Below, piece after piece: positions 55,471 through 64,000 of a stretch of DNA of 64,000 bases. Origin of the DNA: Daphnia carinata (Eukaryota; Arthropoda; Branchiopoda; Diplostraca; Daphniidae); NCBI RefSeq assembly GCF_022539665.2, contig NC_081336.1, forward strand, positions 10,392,778 through 10,456,777, written 5' to 3'. The position numbers and the translations under genes are program-made. Position 1 is the first letter of the stretch. Every line of letters starts with the position of its first letter. The notes beneath the pieces are model-generated. The model saw only the letters and a program-made list of their open reading frames with translations, made no database searches and was not told the DNA's origin.

Positions 55471-57065
55471 AAAATAACTGCGAAAGATTTTTCTATATAA
55501 CCATCAGGATATGCGTTTTTAAAAATTTCCTGTAGACGATGAGCATAATCTACAATTTTTTCTGCGGGTTTACGTTTAGCTTTATTGAATTTCTTAATGT
55601 ATACATCTACATTTTCATCCCCGTGGAAGTGATCGAGCAAAGCCGTTTTAATGGAACCATAGTCGTATGGATGTTTTTTAATTAAGGTTTGTATGAGTGA
55701 AAAAGCTTTATCTGTTAATTTTGCACGCATCATCTGAATAATTTTCCCTTCAGACCATCCTGCCCCATCAACTATACTCTCAAAAGATTCTAGCCAAGAT
55801 TCAAAGCGAGAAATTTGACTACCGGAAAAGGGAGGAAGTAATTGCAATCGTGAAAAGGTATGCTGGTTGTTTTGTAAATCATTTAAATCGTTTACTGTAG
55901 CTGCCCTGGTAGGGGAATAAGAGTAAGCCATATTGTTGGTAAAAAAAGTTATAGGAGTGTTTGGAGCTGTGTCATGGTGAGATTGCGCGGTGCCCGGAAT
56001 GCGGTTCGAAACTAGCCGGGATTCGCCAATATTGTTGTCGGTCAGTGGTATCGACGGTTTCGGAATCGTAGTCGTTCTGTCTGGCGCTTGTCTATCTGCT
56101 GTGATGATGTCGGACAAGTTGGGGTGATCTCCAGCTCGTCCTGGGTTTCCCGAATGGACGATAGCAACTGTTTCAATTGTTTGGCAGTCTGGGTGAGGAC
56201 GTCTTTGATGATGGTCGATAGCTGCTTGTGGCACGGACTTGCCACTCTCCACAAGTGGGTCAATCTGTTCCCGAGGAGTATCAGTTCGGGTAACAGTGAT
56301 TCCAAGCTGGTGATTGATTGCAGTTTCCTTATGAACGAGAGTAGGTTTAGTATGGCCGTGAGAAGAGTCAGCTGGAAGTCCAACAAGGTTTTCTCCAGGT
56401 GGATCGAGAATTCGAACGTTTCCATGATCAGAAACTCGTATTGCCTCTCCTCCTCGCTGATTTGCGTCGTCGCTCTCGGCACAAAGCCGAAGGGGGTCGT
56501 GTCCTTCGCTGGTACGAGCGTCTGCAGTTCCTCTATGCTGTACGTTTGTCCTAACAGGAACGTCGTAAACTGCCTCGCATACGTCGTAAAGGACGTCGTC
56601 AACTCGGACGCCTGTTGATCCGCCTTCCACGTCGTCCGCTTTATCTGCCCGCTGGCCCTCACTTCTTGAATCGCAGCTAAGTATTTCAGGAATATTGTTG
56701 GCGTCTCCACGTCCGTCAGCAACTGCGGTTTGCCCAGGGGGTGGTCCCTCAGCCCGAAATCGTTCAGTAGCCGGTTCAGCTGGTCCCAAATTTTCGGGTC
56801 GTGTGACTGGAAGTCCAACACCCTCTCCTTCAGGCACTTGAGTGCTAATATCAGGGACGGAATCGGACTCGACGGCGTCGGAAATACTTTGAATAGATTG
56901 CTCTGGATCTCGTGGTATAGGTGATAGAGACTCAAGTTGAGGTGATCGTCCATTCACTGGGCTTTTCTTTTGGAAGAAGCTTAAAAGAGTACTCGAGAGG
57001 AGACTAGCCTTTGATTCGCTTTTCGTAGGTGATTTTGGAGGAGAAAGACGAGAAAAGAACTTCAT
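55386..57065 (-). CDS. Gypsy-1 gag, N-terminal extension and capsid
   Basis: A 559-codon ORF. Residues about 1-370 are polar, low-complexity and rich in Pro, Asp, Arg and Thr, probably disordered. From about 400 the capsid-like Gag domain begins (LQLLPPFSGSQISRFESWLESFESIV, MMRAKLTDKAFSLIQTLI, DYGSIKTALLDHFHGDENVDVYIKKF, AEKIVDYAHRLQEIF), typical of Retrotrans_gag. The start ATG at 57,063-57,065 overlaps the stop of the leader ORF (ATGA). The disordered half is overlapped by another long ORF. The frame is lost at the 3' end near 55,400-55,470. Confidence 0.8.
   Translation of the reverse strand: MKFFSRLSPPKSPTKSESKASLLSSTLLSFFQKKSPVNGRSPQLESLSPIPRDPEQSIQSISDAVESDSVPDISTQVPEGEGVGLPVTRPENLGPAEPATERFRAEGPPPGQTAVADGRGDANNIPEILSCDSRSEGQRADKADDVEGGSTGVRVDDVLYDVCEAVYDVPVRTNVQHRGTADARTSEGHDPLRLCAESDDANQRGGEAIRVSDHGNVRILDPPGENLVGLPADSSHGHTKPTLVHKETAINHQLGITVTRTDTPREQIDPLVESGKSVPQAAIDHHQRRPHPDCQTIETVAIVHSGNPGRAGDHPNLSDIITADRQAPDRTTTIPKPSIPLTDNNIGESRLVSNRIPGTAQSHHDTAPNTPITFFTNNMAYSYSPTRAATVNDLNDLQNNQHTFSRLQLLPPFSGSQISRFESWLESFESIVDGAGWSEGKIIQMMRAKLTDKAFSLIQTLIKKHPYDYGSIKTALLDHFHGDENVDVYIKKFNKAKRKPAEKIVDYAHRLQEIFKNAYPDGYIEKSFAVILCRNLLKDWIQNCKLRSDIRNSKIFTSS
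56042..56953 (-). CDS. 303-codon ORF nested in the gag frame (possible overprinted gene)
   Basis: It lies wholly inside gag on the same strand, shifted by one base, with its own ATG. Its product looks more like a folded protein than the gag frame does. It is rich in Leu, Ile and Phe, with helical stretches (WDQLNRLLNDFGL, LELLPELILLG-type, LLTAILNLLSFIRKLQS) and few low-complexity runs. The gag frame over the same bases is polar and disordered. That asymmetry is the usual sign of an overprinted pair. Ribosomal frameshifting or leaky scanning could express it. A chance ORF is the alternative, but 912 bp without a stop is long for AT/GC-balanced DNA. Confidence 0.45.
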   Translation of the reverse strand: MDDHLNLSLYHLYHEIQSNLFKVFPTPSSPIPSLILALKCLKERVLDFQSHDPKIWDQLNRLLNDFGLRDHPLGKPQLLTDVETPTIFLKYLAAIQEVRASGQIKRTTWKADQQASELTTSFTTYARQFTTFLLGQTYSIEELQTLVPAKDTTPFGFVPRATTQISEEERQYEFLIMETFEFSIHLEKTLLDFQLTLLTAILNLLSFIRKLQSITSLESLLPELILLGNRLTHLWRVASPCHKQLSTIIKDVLTQTAKQLKQLLSSIRETQDELEITPTCPTSSQQIDKRQTERLRFRNRRYH

Positions 57066-57456
57066 GCATAAACCGATCGTGGACGTTGAGTGGCTGCAGC
57101 AGTAGATTTAGCACGTGCACCAGTCGTTTTAATGGTGGGTTTAACGAACGGAGCCACTTCCTCATAAGCAGGATTCGACCGTAGTTTACTTAACTGAGTG
57201 TTATCTGTCTGCACTCTAGGTTTCAAAACGGGAGAAGCAGATTTCTTAACGGCTTCAGTTTCTGTGTCTGACGCTTTACAGCCCTAAACTTTGGCTAACG
57301 TGGACGAAGGGCGATCGGATAGTTTCTCAAAATCAATTAACTTAGCAACCGTTTCGTCAGAGACTTGTACCACTGGCGTTAGGGGAACAAGGGGGGTGCT
57401 TACAGGCGTGCGAGGTATCTTAGGTCCGCCTTAAATAACATCATCCGTCATTGTGG
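57063..57456 (-). pseudogene. Gypsy-1 leader ORF
   Basis: From an ATG at 57,454-57,456 a 130-codon reading (MTDDVI..., PRTPVSTPLVPLTPVV, VAKLIDFEKLSDRP) runs to a TGA at 57,062-57,064 that overlaps the gag ATG. Two internal stops (TAA after MTDDVI, TAG after STLAKV) break it. The protein-like composition and precise ATGA junction suggest a former upstream gene. Confidence 0.45.
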
Positions 57457-57485
57457 TTGAGTTCGAGAAACCGCTGCCACCATAA
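57457..57485 (-). promoter_or_regulatory. Gypsy-1 primer-binding-site region
   Basis: Directly inside the 5' LTR the minus strand reads 'ttatggtggcagcggtttct'. The 'tggtggcagcgg' starting three bases from the LTR is in the position and of the form of a tRNA primer site. I could not assign the tRNA. Confidence 0.55.
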
Positions 57486-58215
57486 TGTAAAGCATCTTCC
57501 CCTGTGGGAAGACGGACTTTACGGATTAAGACAATAAATGTAAATCGAACTCGAGGCGTTTTACCCACAATGACGTATGTGTTTATTGTAAGCTAAGACA
57601 TAAGAACTAAAAAGATAAGGGAACAAAAGATAAGAAGAAACATTCGGGAAAACAGTTAAAGGAAAGAACAAATAGACAGGAGTCTTACCGTGAACTCACG
57701 AGTGAAAGAATGGAAGAAAACGACACAAGGCGAATGGATTTCAGCTTCCACACGAACGGTACACAGCAAGAGTTCAGAAACGTAAGACTTCGACAATCAG
57801 TGTCGGGGATAGCTCGGGACAAGAACGAATTCTGAGTCAAAGTTTAGGCAAGGAAAAATTAAGCAAGGCACAATACTACTCAATAAAGCGGGGAAGATTG
57901 ACTTAAGGCAACTATTTGGCACGGATGCAACTACTTGTCTGATTTCCATCAACTGCTAGGTTTATCACGAAACTTTGCATACTGCAAAGGTGGCGTGATT
58001 GGGCGGAGCTTGTGCGTTCATGCAGCAGCCAATTAAACGATGCCGTTTGATGTGGCGTGATGTTGAGGGCGCATCGTCTGCGTGAGTCGGCTGCAGGTGT
58101 TCATTTGGGTCAGCTGCACTGCGTATATAGCGTGGCAATTGCCATGTCCAAACTTACGTTTACTCCTGAAGCAAAAGCGAGAAAAAGTTAAAGTAATATG
58201 TTCGGCTTCGTTACA
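57486..58215 (-). repeat. Gypsy-1 5' LTR (730 bp)
   Basis: Plus-strand reading starts 'TGTAAAGCATC' and ends 'TTCGTTACA', giving the TG...CA ends with a short TGTAA/TTACA inverted repeat. The satellite begins at the next base. A TATA-like 'cgctatatacgc' on the minus strand (near 58,119-58,130) is a candidate promoter. No second LTR exists in the window, so the ends rest on motif and context. Confidence 0.75.
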
Positions 58216-58933
58216 GTTTCATGATCTACATTCAAACAGTATCAAATATACGTGTATTCAAGGTAATTATAGTATAATACCATGAGTTTCAATATCTACA
58301 TTCAAACAGTATCAAATATACGTGTATTCAATGTGAATATAGTGTAAAAAAATCAGTTTCATGATCTAAACAGTATCAAATATACCTGTATTCAATGTGA
58401 AAATAGGATAATACAGTGAGTTTCAATATTTATATTCCAACAGTATCAAATATACGTTTCTTCAATGTGAATATAGTGTTATAGAATCAGTTTCATGATC
58501 TACATTTAAACGTATCAAATATACGTGTATTCAATGTGTATAGCATAATACCGTGAGTTTCAATATGTACATTCAAACAGCATCAAATATACGTGTATTC
58601 AATGTGAATATAGTGTTGCAGAATCAGTTTCATGAACTACATTTAAACAGTATCAAATATACGTGTAGTCAATGTGTATGTACTGGGATACAGTTAGGCT
58701 CAATATCTACATTCGAACAGCATCAAATATACGTGTAATTAATGTGAATATAGTGTTATAGAATAAGTTTCATGATCTACATTCAAACAGTATCAAATAT
58801 ACGTGTATTCAATGTGAATATAGTGTGATACAGTGAGTTTCAATATCTACATTCAAACAGCATGAAATATACGTGTATTCAATGTGAATATAGTGTTAAA
58901 GAATCAGTTTCATGATCTACATTCATACAGTAT
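58216..58933 (+). repeat. Satellite array of alternating ~68-bp monomers
   Basis: About 11 units, each with 'gtttca', then 'tctacattcaaacag', 'atcaaatatacgtgtattca' and 'atgtgaatatagtgt'. Units alternate between a 'cagtttcatgatctac' type and a 'gagtttcaatatctac' type, so the real period is a ~137-bp dimer. The array is bounded by LTR ends on both sides: Gypsy-1 pointing left and Gypsy-2 pointing right. Confidence 0.9.
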
Positions 58934-59232
58934 TGTAGCGCCAATGGACTTTGTCGCCTATCGCATGATGATAGGCGATCTGCAAGTCAGGCGTTGGCTA
59001 GCATTGCCGCTCTGGCCGGATGTCGGGAGCCTTAAAAGCCCGACTCTGACAAGCCAGAGTGGTAGTTGGTAGTCAGTAGCTAGTTAGTTAAGTAGTGAAA
59101 CAGTAGTCAAGTAGACGTACATCGAGCTGCCGTGTCATAGTTGTTCGATAGTCGAGTGAGTTGTCACCTGTGATTAGTGCTGTATCTTGTGAAGTGCGTC
59201 TTATAAACGCACCTTAACCCAAAGTCGTTACA
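58934..59232 (+). repeat. Gypsy-2 5' LTR (299 bp)
   Basis: Starts 'TGTAGCGCC' and ends 'GTCGTTACA', followed at once by 'tggtggagatgctcctgcg', a primer-site-like sequence. 'ccttaaaagcc' near 59,028-59,038 is a possible TATA element, with an initiator-like 'tcagtagc' downstream. Confidence 0.75.
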
Positions 59233-59297
59233 TGGTGGAGATGCTCCTGCGTCTTTACTTGGTCCACTGCACGTTTAAACTCAGGTAGGCGTTTGTT

Positions 59298-60464
59298 GTG
59301 AGGGGTCTCTGGGAGTCGAACTCAGCAATTTATTGTTGGGCACGAGGCCACAACAACGGTCTGAGAGAGCGTGTGATTGGCAGTGAGTCGCAGTGGGTCC
59401 TCGTTTGGATGTCACACAGGAGAGGTGTGATTTCAGACGCTGGGGAAAGGGGTCGTCGAAGAGCGGCTGAAGAGGTGGCGAAGGAGATTCAAACCTATTA
59501 CACGGGTTTGAGGCCGGCGACACCTCTAAGCACAGCGGCGCGAGCTTCAACGAGAATTCAGGAGGCAGGTGCAACGTCAGTGCGATCTAAGGGGCGGTCG
59601 AGAGGTCCCCCTGGCGAGGTGAGTGAGCTCACTTTCGGGCGCAAAGGTACGTGGGTGACCAGAGAGGCGTCCCAACAAGGAGATATCCAAGACCTGACGC
59701 AGTTTGAGTTGGATTTCGAACCACAGGGTGAGGAATTCGTGGATGCTCAGAGTCACCAGATGTCAGATAGACAGAGAACCAGGTGTGAGCATCGTGAAGG
59801 TGCCCGTGGTCTTGGGGGCGAGGTCGACACACGTACCGAAGTGGGAGAAGAGGAACGACAGGAAAAGCAGAGTGTCAACCGAGACCGGAAATTGCATACG
59901 CAACGTCTGGTAGACGACGCTGCGTCGTTCATCCCGCAAGTAGCAGGGCCCATAAGCCAGGAAACGATCGAAATACAAGCCATTCCGGCGGAAAGCAGTC
60001 GGAGGAAGGCAGAGGCCGTTAGCAGCGATCAAGGGTCGCGGGCTCGGCAGACTATCGAAACCAACTTGTTCGAGACGGAAGAGACGGTGACCGAAAACCA
60101 GGAAGGGGCGCGTCCAGTGTCAGTGCAAGCGGAAGGCATTGTCGACAGGAGAAGCGCGGTCGGTGTGGAAGCCGACACCACTGGCATCACCGAGAGATCA
60201 TCGGGTGTCGACAGAAGGCAGCTGTCGACTGAAGAACACGACGCGGCGGAAGAGCGAAGAGCGGACTTTGAAAGAAGAAGCCTGCGCAAACGCCTACGAC
60301 CTAGGGCGTCTAGCACGCCGCACGCTGCGGTGTTGGTCAGGCCAGAAAGAAGTGGATTTAGATTTGTCGAGGTGACAGTCCATAGCTCAAGAAGAGGAAC
60401 TAGCTTGGGATCCTTTTCTGGAAGACGAGGAAGACATGGCGGAAAGGCCGATCTTCCAATATAA
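59298..60464 (+). CDS. Gypsy-2 long N-terminal gag leader ORF
   Basis: A 388-codon ORF of low hydrophobicity, rich in Arg, Glu, Gln, Ser and Thr, probably disordered, with no known domain. It overlaps the start of the gag capsid ORF (60,436) in a different frame. The other frame has acidic EEELAWDPFLEDEED just before the gag Met, so a frameshift in this copy may have split one long Gag. Gypsy-1 has a comparable polar extension before its capsid domain. Confidence 0.55.
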   Translation: MRGLWESNSAIYCWARGHNNGLRERVIGSESQWVLVWMSHRRGVISDAGERGRRRAAEEVAKEIQTYYTGLRPATPLSTAARASTRIQEAGATSVRSKGRSRGPPGEVSELTFGRKGTWVTREASQQGDIQDLTQFELDFEPQGEEFVDAQSHQMSDRQRTRCEHREGARGLGGEVDTRTEVGEEERQEKQSVNRDRKLHTQRLVDDAASFIPQVAGPISQETIEIQAIPAESSRRKAEAVSSDQGSRARQTIETNLFETEETVTENQEGARPVSVQAEGIVDRRSAVGVEADTTGITERSSGVDRRQLSTEEHDAAEERRADFERRSLRKRLRPRASSTPHAAVLVRPERSGFRFVEVTVHSSRRGTSLGSFSGRRGRHGGKADLPI

Positions 60465-60957
60465 GGAGCCGGAGAAATTCCGCGGCACGGCGAAGGAAAA
60501 TGCTGTGGAGTGGATTGATCGATTTGAAAGGATTGGTCGCCACAACAGATGGACCAATAATGACTTGGCGAGAGCGGTAGACGTGTCGCTCGAAGGAGCG
60601 GCCTACAAATGGATTGTAGGCCTTGAAGCGCGGAACGTGCGTCCGAAGCATTGGGAAGACCGAAGAGAGAGATTCCTGGGGGAGCAAGGGCAGCCAGCGC
60701 GCGAGAGGGAAGTACCTGGGCTCAAGACGTTGTTTTTGAAGCAGTTTGTTGCGGTAAACTAGAAACGACAAATGGAGAGGAAGCTGCGGATGAGAGTCCA
60801 GGGGAAAGACGAAGACATAACGGAGTATTTCCACGACGTTATGGATTTGTGCCTCATCGTGCAACCGGATACGGCGGAAGAAGTTTGCATTGACCACCTG
60901 TTCAGGGGGTTAAGCCCAGCACTTTATGAAAGGCTGTATGTTGTAACGAGCCCAAAG
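60436..60957 (+). pseudogene. Gypsy-2 gag capsid domain
   Basis: Reads MAERPIFQYKEPEKFRGTAKENAVEWIDRFERI, then WTNNDLARAVDVSLEGAAYKWI. After an in-frame TAG at 60,760-60,762 it continues LRMRVQGKDEDITEYFHDVMDLC and CIDHLFRGLSPALYERL. This is the Retrotrans_gag pattern (capsid shell of virus-like particles). The 3' end is removed by the Gypsy-3 LTR. Confidence 0.8.
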
Positions 60958-61140
60958 GCTATCCGAAGACAGCCACACCCTTTACATCCCTCAAGCGTTT
61001 CACAAGTTAAAGTGAACGTATCCTCTCCCATTTTACCTTCAATATGTGTGTTAGTTAGTATAAATACAGCATGTTTGTACTTTGTTAAATCGGAATTGTT
61101 TCGACAATCTTCTGTAATACACGAGGTTTGAAACTTTACA
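60942..61140 (+). repeat. Gypsy-3 5' LTR (about 199 bp)
   Basis: Starts 'TGTAACGAGCCC' and ends 'GAAACTTTACA' two bases before a clear primer site. The start is a choice among 60,935, 60,939 and 60,942. I prefer TGTAACGA as the usual Gypsy LTR start. 'TATAAATA' at 61,059-61,066 is the likely promoter element. Confidence 0.75.
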
Positions 61141-61142
61141 AT

Positions 61143-61160
61143 TGGAGGTCCCAACGAGAC
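61143..61160 (+). promoter_or_regulatory. Gypsy-3 primer-binding site, tRNA-Gln type
   Basis: 'TGGAGGTCCCAACGAGA' is complementary to the 3' end of animal tRNA-Gln (ending ..TCTCGGTGGGACCTCCA in most species) with one mismatch. It lies two bases after the LTR, as expected for priming minus-strand synthesis. Confidence 0.75.
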
Positions 61161-61457
61161 TCACACTTGTTGTCCAGTACAAAGTTTCTACCCGTACCTT
61201 ATTTCAGTGATTGTGCCCTACACTTCCCCGACGAGTCTCCAACAAAACTCTACTAGACCGAGGAACACCATCAGCAAGATAAGCGAATGCCGCTTGATCA
61301 TATTGTACCAGAGACTACTCGTAAAGAGAATACCTTGTATCCAGACACCGTTGACAAATTAGATCCACCGTTGTACCCTGTACTTCCCGAATTAGACACA
61401 ACCAACCAAAATCCCAACTCTCCTTAGGAAAAATTTTTAGACCATTGGAAAAATCTC
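61161..61457 (+). other. Gypsy-3 untranslated leader
   Basis: No recognised feature. Short readings are interrupted by stops. It precedes gag. Confidence 0.5.
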
Positions 61458-64000
61458 GTGGACTTAGAATTTGAACAAGAGTTAGAACAAAACAAAACCT
61501 ATCAGACTACTTCAACAAAAGCAAAAATCCAACAAATAGAATCCAAGAAACAGGAAGTTATTAAAGAAACTCACAACGCATTACAATTGTATTCATATAC
61601 GTTGTTAGAACAATCGTTGAAAGTACCAAGTGGGATAACAGCAGAAACTATTACAAATACTACAAAAACACTTAAAAATTACGTAGAATCCCTTGGTGGA
61701 AACACCGAAGACCTTGACAATTTATTGCAGCAAATTAGCATTGTACATGGTAAAGAGAAAGAATTCCTATTAGGTATCAGCCATATTTTACAAAGAGAAG
61801 TAGTAATTGTACAGATTGCAGAGAAAAAATATTCGTCTGAACTCAATTTTGAGTTACAGAGCTTAAGAAAGCAGCTAGATAGCAACAAGAAAAAGGCAAA
61901 AAGTTCCAAATACACCTTAAGTAGCTCCCTTGAACAACTCCAAGAAAGTAACGAAACACTAAAAAACTCCCTTGAAAAAACTGCCAATCGAGTAAGCGAA
62001 TTAGAAACAAGCCTTGAAAGTGCCACAGCAACAGAAAACCAACTACAAAACCTGTTATGAAAAAAAGAAGCCAATATCATAGCAGTTGAGAGAGAAGGGC
62101 AAGAAATAATTAGCAAACTTGAAAGTGAAAGAAAACAACTGGTTACGAAGTTAGAAACCGCCGAGCAACAGATAAAAGCAGCTTTAGAAACAAACAAACA
62201 ACTTCAGACAGAAACAAAAGAAACAAAAGAGATCCTTGAAAAAACCTTAACAGAAAAAGTCGCCTTACGAAGAAGTCTGATAGATATTACTACAAAGAAT
62301 AAAAATCTTGAAACAGAATTACAAAAAATCAACGCACAGACAATAGACCAAGAAGAAAAGATTAAGTATCTGGAAAACAGGATAAGAGAATATAGAAAGC
62401 AACAGGTAACATTCGCTGAAACCGAAGACTTAGACAACTCCAACGAACCAGGAGAGATAACGAAATTAGTAAGTGAGATAAACGACCTAACCTCAATAAC
62501 AGAAGGAGACAAATCCCTTCACTTCGAGTTAGAATCTGAACGAGTTGAAAAACTACAGCAACTCAACAACGACCTACAAAACCAAATCGAGATCCAAAAC
62601 GACAACCTTCTTCAACTAGAGCGAAAGTACCAAATTCTCAAAAGCAAAATCGAAATGGGACTTTCACACAAAGAAGCTTCAAGAATTGACCGCGACACAA
62701 CGGATACCGATAGCCTCGATACATCCACAACCCAACCAATTGTAAAAGCATTAGGAGAATTATTTTCCAGAGAAGACAAAAAGTCAATTCCAATCTTCAA
62801 AGGGAAAAGTACTGATAAACTAATAACAGAATGGCTGAAGGACGCCGAACATGTCGCACGCAACAACGACTGGGACGACAACCAAAAAATACGATTCTTC
62901 TCTGACAGACTAAAAGGCGATGCCTTAGAATGGCATGGAAACTACGTGGAAGAGCAAGGTGACGAATTAAGTTATGACGAATGGAAAACTGCCATTATTG
63001 CAAGATTCCAGGATGCATACGACTTAGCAGCACAAAGAAAAAAGTTATCCACGCTAAAACAAAAACCTGAAGAGAAATGCAAAGCCTTTATTTCAAAAAT
63101 CAACAGTCTCTACGAGTCCATTGAAGGCAAAGAAGAAAAATCTGACCAAAACCAGACCATAGTTGAAGGTCGACTCATAAACACAGTCAAAAGAATGAGA
63201 GATTATACCAAAATCAAAATTCTGATGCAAGGCATTTTACCAAAATTCAGAGCAGAGCTCTATTTTCGAATGCCCGAAGACCCTGAAGATTTTTTTTTCA
63301 TCAGCTTTGTAAACAACTAATCATATCCGAAGGTATCCTATATAGCAAGGAAACTGCAGAAGACAAGGAAATAAATGCGGTAATAGCAGGGATAACGCAT
63401 CACGAGAAACAACAAGACAACGAACTTTCACAACAAAAGACAGAAATTGAATTCTTAAAACAAAAAATTCAGGAACTGGAAAAAACTAATAAAAATCGTA
63501 ACTTGGCACAGGATACTGATATAACCATAGCAGCAGCAGATCGATACGAACCAAGATCCTCACGATCAAGTGATCGGTACTCCAGATCACAAAATCCGCG
63601 AGTTCGATTCGACGACAGATCAAATAGCAGAGGCCCCAGTAGTGACCGAAATTTCGGCCGTAGCAGGGAGAACAGCCCATACCGCAACAATTATACTTCA
63701 CCACGAAGACAAGGTACTTCCCCAGGGTATCGACAACCCAATTACCCTTCATATCAACAAATACAGAGACCTTCATACAACAACGGACCGACCCATTACA
63801 ATCAACCACACTTTCAACCGAGCAACAATCAACAAGCGTATCACCAAAACCCAGGTTATCCACGACAATACCCGCAGCAACGACAAAACCAGCCGAACAC
63901 CCACGACACTCTTGGAAATAAGATTATTATCTGTTACAAGTGCAATAAAAAAGGACACATTGCACGAGAATGTTCGACAGATATGGCACGTATCAACAAC
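61458..64000 (+). pseudogene. Gypsy-3 gag with long N-terminal coiled coil
   Basis: The frame from 61,458 codes for about 200 mostly heptad-like residues (LRKQLDSNKKKAKSS, LEQLQESNETLKNSLEK). An in-frame TGA at 62,058-62,060 interrupts it, then the same frame continues the coiled coil to about 62,650. The capsid domain follows (FSREDKKSIPIFKGKSTDKLITEWL, RFFSDRLKGDALEWHGNY, KAFISKINSLYESI). A frameshift lies in a run of nine T at 63,290-63,298. The shifted frame then runs open to the window end through an Arg/Ser/Tyr/Gln-rich segment to a CCHC knuckle CYKCNKKGHIARECS (63,932-63,976). Pol must lie beyond the window. Confidence 0.85.

Larger units (their letters stand above)
50020..58215 (-). 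mobile_element. Gypsy-1: decayed Ty3/Gypsy retrotransposon lacking its 3' LTR
   Basis: Minus-strand order: 5' LTR (57,486-58,215), primer-site region, leader ORF, gag, two CCHC knuckles, protease, RT, RNase H, integrase, extra ORF. The domain order PR-RT-RH-IN and the GPY-type motif after integrase identify Ty3/Gypsy (Metaviridae). Breaks include frameshifts in gag (near 55,400-55,470), after PR, and in RT (53,346-53,404), three in-frame nonsense codons in RT/RNase H/IN, and loss of an integrase catalytic residue. No 3' LTR is present to the left, where FB-2 lies. Confidence 0.92.
58934..60941 (+). mobile_element. Gypsy-2: 5' part of an LTR retrotransposon
   Basis: The 5' LTR, primer site, leader ORF and gag are present. 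Gag is cut at about 60,941, where the LTR of Gypsy-3 begins, so Gypsy-3 probably inserted into Gypsy-2 (nested). Pol and the 3' LTR would lie beyond the window if present. Confidence 0.75.

Noticed and set aside
56088-56618. Plus-strand ORF of 176 codons opposite gag
   Set aside because: It is antisense to two overlapping open frames and has no motif. It is most simply a shadow of them.
58216-58933. CRISPR-like array
   Set aside because: Units are contiguous diverged monomers without constant repeats and unique spacers, in a eukaryotic LTR context. It is a satellite.

Overview
The window is eukaryotic: genes are split by short GT-AG introns of roughly 55-70 bp, there are LTR retrotransposons, fold-back elements, MITE-like palindromes and satellite DNA, and there is no operon structure. 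The host-gene fragments are animal: a Vasa-type DEAD-box helicase with CCHC zinc knuckles, DNA polymerase delta catalytic subunit (POLD1), an SLC18B1-like transporter, a USP4/11/15-type deubiquitinase and an ELYS-like acidic protein. A Vasa carrying zinc knuckles plus very short introns fits an arthropod, most likely a branchiopod crustacean such as Daphnia. That assignment is inference. I see no intact ordinary host gene.

Layout. (1) 1-14,265 is a large palindrome. Two almost identical 3.16-kb arms (1-3,156 and 11,110-14,265, no net indel at the ORFs compared) carry Vasa and ELYS-like fragments. Their 8-kb spacer holds one gene of an unfamiliar family, called RPL here (coiled coil, linker, retropepsin-like fold with D-K-G in place of D-T/S-G, coiled coil, basic amphipathic tail). 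RPL copy 1 is broken by a 4.8-kb fold-back transposon (FB-1, 8-bp target duplication) and by a 1.17-kb unclassified insertion. (2) 14,641-21,912 is gene-poor, with a 1-kb palindromic MITE, a 61-nt hairpin, two tRNA-like sequences, a small terminal-inverted-repeat element and a GC-rich minisatellite. (3) 21,913-44,014 is a second, larger palindrome. Its 7.1-kb arms hold USP, POLD1, Vasa and SLC18B1-like pseudogenes in mirror order. Its spacer holds the intact RPL copy 2 (30,152-31,459) and a third, partial copy of the arm (33,151-36,874). (4) 44,015-49,677 is FB-2, a 5.7-kb fold-back element in the orientation opposite to FB-1, abutting the palindrome edge exactly. (5) 50,000-58,215 is a decayed Ty3/Gypsy element on the minus strand with a 5' LTR, gag, two CCHC knuckles, PR, RT, RNase H, IN, an extra ORF after pol, and a 303-codon ORF nested in another frame of gag. 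(6) 58,216-58,933 is a satellite of alternating ~68-bp monomers. (7) 58,934-64,000 holds the 5' LTR and gag of two further plus-strand Gypsy elements.

The main pattern is that the RPL gene sits in the loop of two different palindromes whose arms both carry Vasa-gene pieces. Transcription through either palindrome would give long hairpin RNA matching germline and replication genes (Vasa, POLD1, USP). Whether this is a hairpin-RNA or piRNA source, a self-propagating composite, or debris of fold-back-driven rearrangement cannot be decided from sequence alone. The arms are so similar that assembly error must also be excluded.
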